In this document: positions 10,843-23,429 of the stretch, one piece after another
How the letters are laid out: every line of letters starts with the position of its first letter
Position numbering within the stretch: the first letter of the stretch is position 1
Assembly: GCF_036588685.1 (NCBI RefSeq)
Contig: NC_086375.1
Location: forward strand, 46,942,955 to 47,006,954
From: Mytilus trossulus
Taxonomy: Eukaryota; Mollusca; Bivalvia; Mytilida; Mytilidae
DNA: 64,000 nt
Direction: 5' to 3'
Notes under the pieces: generated by a model
Seen by the model: only the letters and a program-made list of their open reading frames with translations
Database searches by the model: none
What the model was told of the DNA's origin: nothing
Made by a program: the position numbers and the translations under genes

Positions 10843-11766
10843 ATGACAACAATAACAGCTACACTTCATTTAAAGACAGGGGGAAAGAAGGATTTTTCTT
10901 ACAGCTGCCTCAATAACGAAGGATATGTCTCTCTCACTGAAATACATAAATCATCTGTTATCTTACAACAAAAACTAAACACTGAGTTGACAACTCTTGT
11001 AGAAGAAGAAAAATCAAAGCTTTCCAAATTAGGTATTCTTTTTTTGAAAACTGTAGAAAGCCATTTTTAATGAAGATCTCTGTTATATTAAATTTTTAAT
11101 CTGATATCTGGACTCACAAATGAATTGGATTCATTAAGTATCAAACTCACATCTGAACTACATGTATGAAAATGGAGTTATATGTAGTACCTTCATACCT
11201 GTATCTTCAGGTCCTTAAATAAGCTAATGGCTTCTACCAGAGACATATACCCTATAGTGGGTAATTTTGCAGTGTGTAAATTTTTAATCGCGAAATTTTA
11301 CAGCCGCAAAATAACCTGCTACAAGGTAATACAATTTTAGTATATGTCTCTGCTTCTACTGAACCCTCATCTTAGAATTTCGTAATGCATACGTATTTAG
11401 GTGTATGCCGCTTAACAATTAAAATGAACTGATAAATTTATGCAGGTTTCAATTTTCGCAATTTAATTAAGACGTGATTTTACTAAAATTTATCAAAAAT
11501 TGCTAACCAAAAAAGAGTTGGCTGTAACTGATAATACAGCATTTACATAAGTATGCTTAACTATATCTACAATTATTCTTTTGAGTATATAGTTTATATT
11601 ATTATATTTCAGAATTTGCCATATAGTTTCTTTAACATACAATTTTTTGATAGGTGGAAAGTCTGCAGATACTATTAAAGATGATGAGGAAAATGATGAT
11701 GACGATGATGAAGATGAAGAAGAAGATGAATTATCTCCTCCTGATCAAAAGAGACAAAAAACATAA
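10843..11766 (+). CDS. GON7: EKC/KEOPS complex subunit GON7-like
   Basis: Two exons, 10843-11032 and 11654-11766, joined in phase 1 (donor AG|GTATTC, acceptor TTGATAG|GT). The product is exactly 100 residues, the length of human GON7. The N-terminal half (residues 1-63) is a mixed strand/helix segment; residues 64-100 are an acidic disordered tail (a run of D/E) ending in PPDQKRQKT, very like the acidic tail and final KRPKT of the vertebrate protein. GON7 is the fifth KEOPS subunit, partner of LAGE3, in the complex with OSGEP, TP53RK and TPRKB that makes t6A on tRNAs reading ANN codons. Reading straight through the donor gives a 75-residue frame that lacks the tail, so the spliced form is preferred. 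The family is short and diverges fast, so the call rests on length, layout and tail. Confidence 0.75.
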
Positions 11767-12671
11767 CATGACTTATTTATATTGTATTTTATAAGATGTT
11801 CTCATAGTCTAGATGAAGTTTGATACTGTACATGTATAACAATCAAATGCAATGAAAAATTTCATATAATTTGAATTTTTTAATTACTGTACCTTCACAT
11901 CATATTTTATGCAGCCTATTAAAATTACCTATTATATTATGATTTAGAAATTTTAATTTTTAAATTTTAAATGTTATATCAGAAAAGTAGACAGGCATGG
12001 CATTGATGCCCCTTTTCAGCTCACCAGTCTTATACCATGTATACCATCACTTGGGATCTGTCGTAGTCTTAAGCTATTTAAAGAATCTTCTCCTCTAAAA
12101 CTACTGGTCCAAATACCTTCAAACTTAAACTGAATGTTCCTTTTGGTATCTAGTATGTTAAATATCTCTGAATTTTTTATCCATCAATAAACATGGCCAT
12201 CATGGCTTCGAACAAATAGGTCAAATGCAGTTTTTGTCATATATCTCAAAAAGTAAAGCATTTAGAGCAAATCTAATCTGACAGGTGTTCAATTTTTGTC
12301 AGATCAAGATTCATCAGCACTGGCAGTCTGATATTTTCAGATGAACCGAACAACACATTACTTGGTTAGGATTTCTTTTATTATCTTGAATATACAAATA
12401 AGCTTACATGACCGTAATTGTCAATTGACCCCTTAATGAGTTATTGACCTTTAAAGACCTTTTTTATGTTTTGTTCATCTAGTTTGCCTACTTTAAATAA
12501 TCCTCTCCTTTGAAACTGCTGAATCAATAAGATATTTTGTACCATAACTTAGACCTGGACAACCAACTTAATGCTTATACAAGTTAAAAAAAACACCAAC
12601 TGTGAACATGGTCTTTATACCAGTCACTAGCAAAAGGCTTTAAGTAAGAGTTATATGACACAACAAAAATG
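11767..12671. other. Gene-free stretch after GON7
   Basis: GON7 3' flank and AT-rich intergenic sequence. No canonical AATAAA close to the stop and no further coding signal were seen. Confidence 0.4.
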
Positions 12672-12931
12672 CACTAGTGTTGGTACCTAACACCTTGGCA
12701 AAAATAAATTTGGCTCCTTTGATTTTCATAAATTTTGACAAAACATTTACTAATTGACCCTTTGACAAAAATATAAAAATATTACCTTGAACCACAAACT
12801 TTCTAGGAATATTTTCATTAGATATATTGCAATTTGACAAACACTTATTTTTATCATGAGAAGCTAAATATTTCCTTAACAATATCTAGTTGATTTTTAC
12901 AGAGTTATCTCCCTGTAGTGTTAGGTACCAC
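12672..12931. mobile_element. MITE-like element, copy 1 (GGTACC termini)
   Basis: Similar over its length to 53037-53309, with inverted ends GGTACCTAACAC and GTGTTAGGTACCAC and a shared interior (GACAAAAATATAAAAAT, GAGTTATCTCCCTGTAGTG). The left end is degraded. The frame at 12640-12882 lies in this repeat. Confidence 0.65.
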
Positions 12932-13201
12932 TTTTAACATCTTTTAAAATAATAAAAAATTGTAAAATCACCACCAAATTTCTGAGGGTGATATTGCCCT
13001 AACTTTCTTTTGGCTTTTACTCAGACTTTGGCAAATCCCCCAAATTATATATTCCATGAATAGAGACTATAGAAAGTCAGGTTTAAAAAAGAAGAAGTTT
13101 CCAGATGGTAGCTTGTGATTCCATTGATTGGTTGGAATTAAACTTACTTTTTATTGTCAAGATGCACAATATTGAAAATATTCAACTCAAATGCAAAATG
13201 T

Positions 13202-13510
13202 GTACTCGTGTATGGAGCAGAAAGATAGAAAACAACTTAAACAATGTTTTCAAGACTCCAAAGGTATATTAACTACTGCCTAAAGAGAATCATGAACATC
13301 AGATTGTTTGACAAAATAAGAAATGAAGACCTATTATGGAAAAGAGCTGACATTTAATCAAGAAAAGATAATGGGTATGGATAGGCCACATACTGTGACA
13401 TTCAGAAAACCAACAAATAGCATTACATAGTAGGCACTTAAATGTAACCCTATGGAAAAAGAAACAGAGGAACCCCAAGAAGCACCTCATCCAACCTACT
13501 CAAAGATCAA
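13202..13510 (+). pseudogene. Relic of a LINE reverse-transcriptase C-terminus
   Basis: Translation shows pieces of the C-terminal part of LINE reverse transcriptases of the craft-encoding type: VLVYGAER then a stop, YINYCLKRIMNIR, then NEDLLWKRADI, and, after further stops and shifts, WIGHIL and GKRNRGTPRS (the usual WIGH and GKRxRGRP boxes). At least three stops and two frameshifts are present. It is older and of a different LINE type from the copy at 7346-9253. Confidence 0.65.
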
Positions 13511-14794
13511 ACTCTTGTATTTATTAGGACCTCACAATCATGCAAAGGTAGACTTATACATGTACTTAATTTTGAAACTTTTAAAGTGTTTGTATTTATG
13601 TTTTCAACTAAGCTAACCCAAATATCAGTTGTAATGCACTTGATAATTGAAATGTTTTGGCCAAGATCATGCAAGGTTTACTTACATCCTAATGCTGGTT
13701 CTTAGCGTATCATGTTTTAGGTTTTACTGTTCATAGATTAAAACTTTCCCTTCAGGGCAATTCTGAAAGATATGAGCAAAATTCTGTTGCACAATTTTTT
13801 GAAACACATTTGTCAGGTTAAAATACTTTTCTACACAGCCAGTTACTCTAGTGTGAAGTGAGTAGATTTTAGTGTATAGATTTTATTACCTGTTTGATCA
13901 TGTGATCAACAGGTTAGATTTTGGCTCCAAATCAGTTTTTATTTGAACTTTACATGGACAAAGACCTATATTTTTTCCTTCAACTTTTTGGGGACATGAA
14001 ATATTTTTGAAAGTTTAAAAGTGAGTATTTGAAGGTATTATTATTTATTGGTAGTTATTATTAATTGCTTCAATGTGATTTGTTTTGAATTTTAAACTTC
14101 CAGAAAATTACTTTTGAAGAATTGAATGATTTTACAAATTTTTCATACAGAATTAGGTTGGATGTGAAACAAAGTTATCAAGTTGATTGATTTACATGAG
14201 ATTCAAAATGTCTGCAGGTCAAAAGTTACATGTATGTCATGAATTGTTTTATATTTCATGTTTCTTTTTCAGTTCTTGGACACTGAACTTGCAGATATCT
14301 AAAATCTAGATTGGTATTCAGATGCATTTAGGAAAGCCAGCCAGTATATCAACTTTTTTATACAAATGTGTTGATTTCTCCCTATGGTAGACCAAGTGTA
14401 TATAGGTATAGTCAAATAGCTTATTTAAAATTTATTCAAACTTAGTTTATTTTAACCACCTGGATAACTTATTTAATTCATTAATATTTTAGACAGATAT
14501 ATAGCAACTGAATTACTTTGTTTGCTGTTGAATTTCTCCAATATTTCTTTTAAAGAAATTTTCTCAGATTTGATTACCGGTACCATTATATTAAAATTGG
14601 TATTCATCTCTGATAGAGCTAGTGCTACATTTTAAAAGAAAAACAAAGGATAACATAAATATTTGGTGGGATATTTTTATTATTGAAATAAATGTATAAG
14701 AAATTAGATGAAATATAGCATTGATTAAAAGAGATGTATGACTATCTTAGATTGAATAAGCGTTTTATAAAGAACTATAAATAATATGTTTCAG
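13511..14794. other. Gene-free AT-rich stretch
   Basis: No coding, RNA or clear repeat signal recognised. Confidence 0.4.
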
Positions 14795-14887
14795 AGGAAA
14801 CAAAAAACCGAGCAGAGAGTAGTGGTGGACTACCTTAGAGAGTAATGTGTATAGCAAGACAGCTATCTCTGTGGTTACTAGAGTATG
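14795..14887 (+). ncRNA. Exon-like block, possible non-coding transcript
   Basis: A 93-base block between an acceptor-like ATATGTTTCAG and a strong donor ATG|GTAAGAACC. It is more GC-balanced than its surroundings. The same donor context (ATG|GTAAGAACC) follows block C1 at 24553. Splicing is inferred from signals alone. Confidence 0.25.
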
Positions 14888-15965
14888 GTAAGAACCTCAT
14901 CTATACTTGGTGAGTATTGTTTTTGTAAGTTAAAAATCATGCATCAGGATAAAATAATTTTTGAATTTTATCATCATGATGAAAATGAAATACAGGGTAT
15001 ACATCGAGGCAGCAACCCATGAAAATAAATAACCAGTCATCTTCAGGTCTACAACTATGTACTGATGTTTATACAATAAGTGAAGTTGTAAATCATCCAG
15101 TCTTACAGAGTTGTGAAAAAATATGAACAGACTACAAAGAACTTACCGTATGTGAACATCAAATTCTGACAGGCACATGAGCATGTTGCAGGGCTATAAA
15201 ACATGTCTTTTTTTTATATATATATATCAAAGATCAACCGTAGTAATGGGTACATCATTTCATTATGAACTTTTATTGAAGGGGTTTTGATTTCAAATTC
15301 CTTTATTTCAGTTCTTTAAAAAAAAAATACCAAATGCAATTAGCAAACAAAATTTTTAAAATTTGATTTTCCACTTGGAGAAAAATGTCGCTGTTATATT
15401 TCATTTAACACAACCTCATTGGCCTTTTACCATTATTTCAGTTGCCCTGGTAATTTTTCAAATTTTTATAAGTGAATGAAAGTTGTTTTGATGAAGTTTA
15501 CCTTTAAACAATGGGAGATAACTTTGAACAATTTGAAAACTCAGTGGTTACTTATATTAGGGAGAAAAAATTGGAATATAAATTAATATACTTTTCCTAC
15601 ATTTAAGCAACAATGCCTTCTTCATAAATGCTTAGTCCTTTAAATTTTACTCAGTTGTGTCAAGTATATGTCAATTCTAAAATATTCTCCACAATTTTTA
15701 CTCGTGTCAGTCCAGCTCAATTAATTTTGATTTTAAATTTTACTTAGTTTATCAATTATTTTTCAAGACATGATAAATTTATTCAAAAAGGTGTATGCTT
15801 TTTCCGTTATGTGGTTTTCATTTGAAACAAATGAAACAAAATTTTATTATAATGGTTAAAATTAAACCAAGACATTATATTTCTGTTTTCAAATGTTCCT
15901 TTTTTAGTGTCTGTGGTATTCATATTTGATAACGAAGATATAGAAATACAGAATTGCTTTAAATA
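14888..15965. other. Gene-free AT-rich stretch
   Basis: AT-rich, with homopolymer runs and a short TA repeat near 15215. No gene recognised. Confidence 0.4.
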
Positions 15966-16550
15966 ACATAACCCTTAGCCATGCTTTCATCAACAATACT
16001 TTTTTGATTTTCCATGAAAATAAGGCAATGATGTAGGATGCCATTCTAACAAAACACCACAGCATGGAGACCCTCAACCACACACTAACATGTCAAATGT
16101 GTATCCTACATCTTAAAACAGATAGCATTTTATTATTGTTCAAAAACAAGAACTTTCATTATTTTTTTTACTCATTTCAACTCTGTAGAGACTATGTCAC
16201 TAACATTGCACTTTGACTGAAACACGAAGACAAACAACGTTTTTATTGAAGTTAAATGGCACGAGTGACTAGTGTCGAATTGGTTGAGGATATGGAAAGC
16301 AAATTGTCATTGTTGGTAGTTTTATGGGCCTTGAGTCACAAAGAACCTTATGTACGTTAGTTCAATGCATTATCAATGCTAAACATCTGATTGACTTTGA
16401 CTGAAGACTTTATTTTTAGTTTCTGCAGAGTATAAATGAGTTTGATCAAAACACAGTAAAGCATATTCTAATTGTTAAGGAGATTTGATTTCAATATTTG
16501 ATAAATTGTTCACCATTTTCTTCTATTGGTAGCAAGGCTTAGGGTTATGT
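15966..16550. mobile_element. Inverted-repeat element of about 585 bp
   Basis: Ends are ACATAACCCTTAGCCATGC and, inverted, GCAAGGCTTAGGGTTATGT, matching at all but two positions. A further internal inverted pair (ATGTAGGAT, ATCCTACAT) lies near 16031 and 16100. No transposase frame, so a non-autonomous DNA transposon is likely. Confidence 0.55.
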
Positions 16551-17261
16551 ACTAGAATACACTTTTTTCCCTAATAGATTATCGCGGTTACTCAATAAAC
16601 ATTAAAGAATCCACCAAATTTGTTAAGCTAAGCTTGAGGTTGATATCATGATAGACACACTAAGTAGAGATAAAAAAAAGTTTAAAGCTTGAAATTGTTA
16701 CTAAAATTACATAATTATTTTGTATATTTTAGCCAGCTTCCATTCACCTTTTAAAATTATGAAAAAAAACCATTTAGAATATTTATGTCATGATTAAGAC
16801 AAAAAAGCATTCCTTTTCTTTTAAATTTTTTAAAAAAGTTATAAAATGAAGTCATATAAATTTGCTGTTAGCAGCCAGTTTTGTTAAATTTTGTAAAAAT
16901 GAGCTAAAAAAAATCCTGATGTTTGATTGTCTTCCAATTCAATCTTATTTTGTCCTGCAACATTCAGTTCACCCATAGTAGCTTAGGGTTGCTCAGCTTA
17001 GTCAGATATTAAAAAAAAGAAGGATATGTTAAAGTACAAAAACAAAGAAAATTGGAGCCACCACAAAGAACACTTGCTGACAGATTTTGCACACAAAAAT
17101 CTTTCTTTCACAGGTAAAACTCAAATGTGTATGCTTCCTCTTTTGACTAGCTTGAGTGCAGTTATTTGAAAGTATAAATCTTATGTTGAAATTTGACAGC
17201 AGTAACATTCATTTGCCAAAATTTATTTCATTTTTTATTTCAAAAATAAGGAATAAAAAGA
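16551..17261. other. Gene-free AT-rich stretch
   Basis: No coding, RNA or repeat signal recognised. Confidence 0.35.
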
Positions 17262-17480
17262 TGTGGTATGAGTTACAATAAGACAACTCTCAATCTAAGT
17301 CACAATGTATAAAATGTTAAACAATTATAGGCCAAAGAACAGCCTTCAACACGTAGCCTTGGCACACAACAAACAACAAGCTATAAAAGATCCCAAAATG
17401 ACTAGTGTAAAACAATTATAACAGGAAAACCAACAGTCTAATCTATTTAAAAAAAAAAACACCAACAAACAGCAACCACT
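17262..17480 (-). repeat. Family R1 repeat
   Basis: Reverse complement of the R1 layout: GATGTGGTATGAGTTACAAT first, then CCTTCAACACGTAGCCTTGG, then an A-rich run, matching 36910-37202 read backwards. Confidence 0.65.
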
Positions 17481-17687
17481 CAACAACAGGTTTCTGAATT
17501 AGAACAGGTTCATGAAATGCAAATACAAATATTGAGATATTATCAAAAAAGGTTTAAAAGTAACTTCAAAGAATAAAAAATAAGGATGGTTGATCCATTT
17601 TACGTTTTTGTTTGTGTAATGTTGTATAAATGTTAATATTTTATTTCAGTGTTCTTCCACAGATGATAATGTATAATTTTGATTTTT

Positions 17688-18112
17688 GCAGATTGCAGCA
17701 GGGGGATGTTACAGTCATAGACGTTGGATAGACTCCGTTGTACTAGGCCAGGGAGGGTAGCGCAAAGTTTCCGCAGCACTATACAATAGTAACAAGATCA
17801 CTCTACCATGAGCTTGTTAAAGGGCCCGTTTGATGAAAGTGACACCAACATTCTCCAACACTACAGATTTATTTTTTCAGATGCAGCCAGGAGGATGTTT
17901 CAGTCATGGACCCGTTTGATAGAAGTGACGCCAACGTTCTCCAACACTACTAATTTTTAAATTTGTATTTATTGCAGATGCAGCTGAGGGTATTTCAATC
18001 ATAGACTTTAAATATGACTCAATTGTAGCAGACCAGGAGGAGTGGCAAATAGATTTCTGGGAGTCTATATTTTTTAAGGAAGAGACAAAATTTTCTCCAA
18101 CAAACCACTAAT
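17688..18112 (+). repeat. Three exon-like imperfect repeats
   Basis: Three related blocks start at about 17698, 17881 and 17980, each just after a splice-acceptor-like CAG: ATTGCAGCAGGGGGATGTTA, ATGCAGCCAGGAGGATGTTT and ATGCAGCTGAGGGTATTTCA. Two share CATTCTCCAACACTAC or CGTTCTCCAACACTAC at the end. The third can be read as an open frame of about 43 codons to TAA at about 18110; the first has a stop. They could be duplicated exons of a non-coding transcript or relics of a coding exon. Confidence 0.4.
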
Positions 18113-18634
18113 CTTTATTATTTATATCCATTTCAGAGTTCTCACAAAGATGTATAGGTATACAGTATTTATTAATTCTGACTCTTTTTGCATTTTTGTT
18201 TGTCTTTAAAAAATGTCATGTGGTATTAATGTCAATGGGATAAAACACACTGAAGAAATCAACTACATTGGAACAGAAATCTTTTGATTGAGAAATCATT
18301 GGTACTTGGTGTAATTTGAAACTAAACTCCTTGGAACTTTCTCACAAAATTTTACACATGAAACATCTTTTTTTCCATCTTTTTTTTCCATGAAGCAGCA
18401 CACAAAATTTTATCAAGTAGATGGTATCCATATCCTAGAACATCTGTGAATGGCTTATTTCTAATAGTACTTCCACAAGTATCCTCAAAATTCAAACAGT
18501 CAAGTATAATGATCAACAGAGACATAAAAATGAAGGAAACTAAGTATTTAACTAATTAAACAACGGGTTAAAAAGGACAACACATAACCAAAAGAAATAG
18601 TGTACAAAAAACTACACTGAAAACAAAATTGTAC

Positions 18635-18815
18635 ATCACCAACCAAAGACCAAGAACGGTCTTAAGACACTAAGCACCAACTCAACCAAAGACTAGGGAT
18701 GATCTCAGCCAACGAGACCAACCCAACCAAAAACCATGGATGATCTCAGCCAATGAGCACCAACCCAACCAAAAAAACAGGGATGATCTCAGCCAATGAG
18801 CATGAAACCAATGAC
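18635..18815 (+). repeat. Tandem repeat, about 50-bp unit
   Basis: Three to four imperfect units, each containing CAACCAAAxACxAxGGATGA followed by TCTCAGCCAATGAGC. Confidence 0.75.
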
Positions 18816-18849
18816 AGGGTGTTCACCAGCCCCTCAGAATAGTAAGTAT

Positions 18850-21800
18850 TGTATATGATATGTGAAGTAATTTACAAATTGGCAAAATTAAATGTTTTTT
18901 TTTACATTTATTTTTCCATTTTTTCTATTAAAAATTGTCAAAATGCTACATTAATCTTTGTATGTTTTTTTCCAATTCTATATGGAAAATGTTTAACTTA
19001 TTGGAAATTTTTACTTCCATTGAACTATTAAAAATAATGAATTAATAGTTTTTTGATAAAACCAAAATTTGGAAATGTTGATTAATTTACTTTTATTGCA
19101 TGAAATATTTTAATTATTAAATGTGCTAAATGATAAATCAAAAATAACAAATTTCTATTTAAAGCAGATGATACTATGAATTTTTACATTTAAACTGTTC
19201 CAAAATTTAATAATGTACCTTTTTGTACAGAAAATATTAAATAAAACAATGACAAAGAATGACTCAGTCTGACAACATGAAAACATCGATATCTTAAATG
19301 ACCGTTGAGAACAACAACAAAAAATGAGAAGGGGAGATAACTTGTATGAAATGGGGAAACCAATCTGAAGCAGTATTTCAACTAATTGATCCATTTATAA
19401 TATGATGCCCCAAGATAAGTCATGTATATTTTACCCTAAAGAAAGTTGGGGGGGAGGGGGAGTGCAATGTTATACCAAGGTTATTTCAGCATGGTATGTG
19501 ATGATGATGTTACCTGATGAAATGAAACCCGTTCACCCAGATGAAAAAGCCTACTCCCCTTCTTTATGGTAAAGAGTTTCTACTGGTAAATTAAGATATA
19601 TATTTGAATTGCGGTACTTACAAAAAATATGATTGGGTCTAGATTAGTTGAATTACATATTTTTATGATGAGCAATTTGTAAATGTAAAAGTTTTTATCT
19701 TTTTAAATTAACATAGAAAAATTATCATTTTGTCCATGATAGCCAAGGACATAACATCTACTTTTTTATTCTGATAATGTTAAGATAGGTATTCAAATAT
19801 TTAAATATAAAAACAAGTAGAAGTTCCTACATATTATATTCTTGTCCATGGAGAAATTTATGTTTCATTTATTTTAAAACAAATCAACAAAAAATTAGTT
19901 TAATAATAATACATGTTTAACCTTTAATTGTATACTTTTATAAATTGTTATTTGGATAGAGAGTTGTCTCATTGGCACTCACACCACATCTTCCTATATC
20001 TATTAGATTATAAATTTTATCAACGAAATTTTATGGTTTTGGGAAAAAATAGTCCTTTTAAGTGTGCAATTCATTCATACATTGTAAAATGTAGTTAGTG
20101 ATTTGAACCCCCCTCCCCCCCCCCCAAAAAAAAAGAAACAATTCATGCATTTAATAGTGATGCACAGTTTATTACTATATATAAATAACTGTAAAAAATA
20201 TTTTAAAGAATTTAAAAATTAGGAAAAAGTTTGATTTAATTTGATTTCAACATGCAAAAAATGTACCCCATTTATTTACAATTGAACTTAATTTTCATCT
20301 GGAATTTAGTTAAATGATTTGTACATAATTGTACCCCGCTTTAAAATAAATGCAACACATTTCTAGCTTTTTACAACAGACTGTCATTAGATCCAATGTT
20401 CTATAGATTTTTTTAAGACGTTTTAAGACATTATCTTGTTAGCTTTGTCAGGGATTTTTGGATGGTTGAAAATAGGTTTGCAAAAAAATACATGCCATTT
20501 TGTTTGTGGTACTGTAGTAAAAAAAAAATGAAACTTCAGATTTATATAAAAAAAATCATGTATTTTTTGTTTTTTCGATGCATTGTGACTGTCAATTTGG
20601 AGAACATTTGTACTTGAAACTAATTAAACACATGGTAAAGTGCATTCAAAGTTTAGTAGCTGAACATAAAGTTTGTTTTGGTAGACTAAGCAAATATCAA
20701 ATGATCATTTCAGAAATACATTGAGCTTTGAGCGCTGCGTCTCTAGTACTCTTTACTAATATTTAACATAGCTTGCAGTTGGGTCTGGTTGTGTCTCCTG
20801 TATTGTATGGTCTTTGGATTGTTTTGTGGTTTTCAAGTATTCAGGATATGGTGTTTTGCATTCTAAGGAATCTTTATATGTAATTCTGAAATGAAATGTA
20901 TTTGATATTTAACAGTCATTAATATAAAAAAAAATGTTAGTGCATAACACTGCTTTGAACTTTGAATCTGCACAGTAGTTTCGATTTCTCAAAATTATGT
21001 TAAAAGAAGGGAATCATATTGTAAAAATTATATCTGGGTAACATTTTCTTAAAAGCATTTGATTGCTAACAAGGTAATCCTTAAGTAAAAGTAATATTTT
21101 AAAATTTTTAAAAAATTGGATGGGTCTCTTGTCTGAAATACAATCACTTAATAATGCTTTGACTAAAAGGGGAAAACCATTGTTTTGATAATTTCTTATA
21201 TCCCCAAAAACCTTCATTCTGAGTTATCCGAAACTATGAACATTTACTAAAGTTATTAAAAGTAATCATTCCTAATATTGTGTGAACATCTCTTTTTTTG
21301 CTTCAAGTATCTAAACCTTGGGTTAATTTTCAACTCTCACTACTAAGTTTTCATTCAGACATTTTTACCAATTCTTCCTAAAAGTCCATAATTTTATTTT
21401 TGTGAAATCTGAAAATTGTGGTTCACATGAATCCACAAAAGATTTTTAACCCGACAACGATCAAAGAATAATGAATCCACAGTATTTATTTTTTTGCTTA
21501 CAACATACTTATAATCAAATTTCATAACTTGCTTCAATTTTGATTTTATTATCAGATTCAAATTTCAAGATTCAAAAAATGATTTTTTGGAACAGGCTAA
21601 TTTTTATGTCCACTTTGTGTCCATTTGCCATAAGCTTTTACTGAATTCACTGTTATTTGATTCTATTTAAAAATTCATTATAACTATTTTGTTAATAATT
21701 ACCAGAACATAATTTACAACTTGTCTTAATGTGACTTTTAATCACATTTAACAATTGCTCATCATAAATTTTGGACTGATCCTTTGAAATTTTATTTTCA

Positions 21801-21937
21801 AAAAGATATCCTGGCTAATCCATTATCCAACAGGAATTTCTGAGGGCTTTACTTTTAATGGGGATCCTATTTCAGCCTTATTAGTACAAAGTCGTTTCCC
21901 ATTAGTTCATAGTATTTCTTGAACTGCTTTATTTTAA
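18850..21937. other. Long gene-free AT-rich stretch
   Basis: No gene found in about 3 kb. It contains an R1 tail fragment at about 19955-20003 and a C-run/A-run at 20108-20135. Short open frames here (18849-19031, 19155-19394, 21014-21217) are hydrophobic or low in complexity, as expected by chance in AT-rich DNA. Confidence 0.5.
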
Positions 21938-22060
21938 CAGGGAACCCCCCTTTTTTTTGGCCGATCAATGCATTTGAATGGGGATATATAGTTGGACCCC
22001 CCCTTTTATCCCAGGTTGGGACCCCCCCCCTTTTTAAAATGGCTGGATCTGCCCCTGGTC
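21938..22060 (-). repeat. G-run dispersed repeat, copy 2 (inverted)
   Basis: C-runs around CCGATCAATGCATTTGAATG, ending ATGGCTGGATCTGCCCCTGG. Reverse complement of the element at 10095-10240. Confidence 0.7.
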
Positions 22061-23429
22061 AGTCCATCTCTTTTATTGTCAAGATATCAGTGATTTTCAT
22101 TCTTTTCCAAAAGAAGTCATTGGAAACAGTTTTACAAAAAACAAATTTTGATATCACCTTTTGGAACAAAAAACATAATTTTTGTAAATGTAAATTTAGG
22201 AACTATTTTTCTGCAACTTTTTATTTCAAAAACCAAAATCATCACGTGCAATTTGAATTTTGACAATTATTTTGAATTATAAAGAATCAGTATTTTTATC
22301 ATTTCTTCGAGTTTAACACTTTTTTAACTACTTTTTGTCTTTCATTCTACATAGTACCTGCTGTACCATATTACATCATATTTGTATTCTTTTCATTTCA
22401 GTGTTTCTTGTACTACAAAACTTCACAGAAAGATTCCACACAAGTTAAAGCTGTGTACCTACTAGTATCCATATTGCTAGAGGAAATTACCCCCATTTTC
22501 CCAAAAAATTTTAAATAATATTTTTTATCAAAATTTTCAAAGACAGTACAATTTTACCAATTTTGTGTAAATAATCTAGATCTTTGAAAATTCACACAAC
22601 ATTACTTGTTACTGTGGAATGGTATGCTAATTTTTTCCCACTTTTCAGTACTTGGGAACTTGATAATTTTTTCATCTAAAAATTTCAATAGAACGTAACA
22701 ATTTTTGTTTTTAACCCTTATCTTTGGAACTTCAGAGAGAGTTTGTCAATCTATTGAGGTTGATCATCATTTCCCATTTTTATATTTCCATATATTAAAA
22801 TTCTAGAATTGACCATTCTACATTGTTTAGGAAAAATTTGCAAAACTCAGCTATTTGAGACTTTGATATTTTTTTTGGAATATACACGACTACTTTGTGC
22901 ATGATAAGTAAACTATACAAGAAGAGATATTTTATTAAACTATGCTTCAAAATATAAAAAAAAACGTTGGTGATTTATGTGTTTTCGACAATTACTTTAC
23001 TGTTCTTCTTCATTACATTTGTATAAGTATTTATATATCAGATGTCTGCTAACTCTATATTAGAGCTTTGTAAAAAAAAATATGTAAACAAAGTTCTAAA
23101 TAATAATTTTAATGGGAAAGCGAAAATCGTGGGGTACCATAAATATTTGGTAAATTTTCAAAATGCAAGTTACTTGTTTAAAAGCACATCTGGTATTTTA
23201 TATCCTTTTATGAATGAATTTAATAATTTATTTGTATTATACTAGTATATGAGAAAAGCTTTGAACGAAAAAAGAAAATGAGAGATGCTTTAGAACATTT
23301 TAGTGACAATTGTATATTTTATTAAATCGAACACAAAGGACATTTCAATTAGTGGATAAAATGGATTCAGTCAGCTGATCAGAACCAAAACCTATGTTGA
23401 AAAGCAGATAAAAGCAGCCAAGTTAGCAG
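22061..23429. other. Gene-free AT-rich stretch
   Basis: No gene. About 22900-23120 resembles 31000-31215 (shared ATATCAGATGT and TTAGAGxTTTGTAAA), so part of it belongs to the local duplication described in the findings. The 67-codon frame at 23042 is Asn/Lys/Phe-rich and unsupported. Confidence 0.4.

Noticed and set aside
20108-20135. C-run/A-run as a possible regulatory or G-quadruplex site
   Set aside because: A simple homopolymer stretch, with no flanking structure or gene to connect it to.
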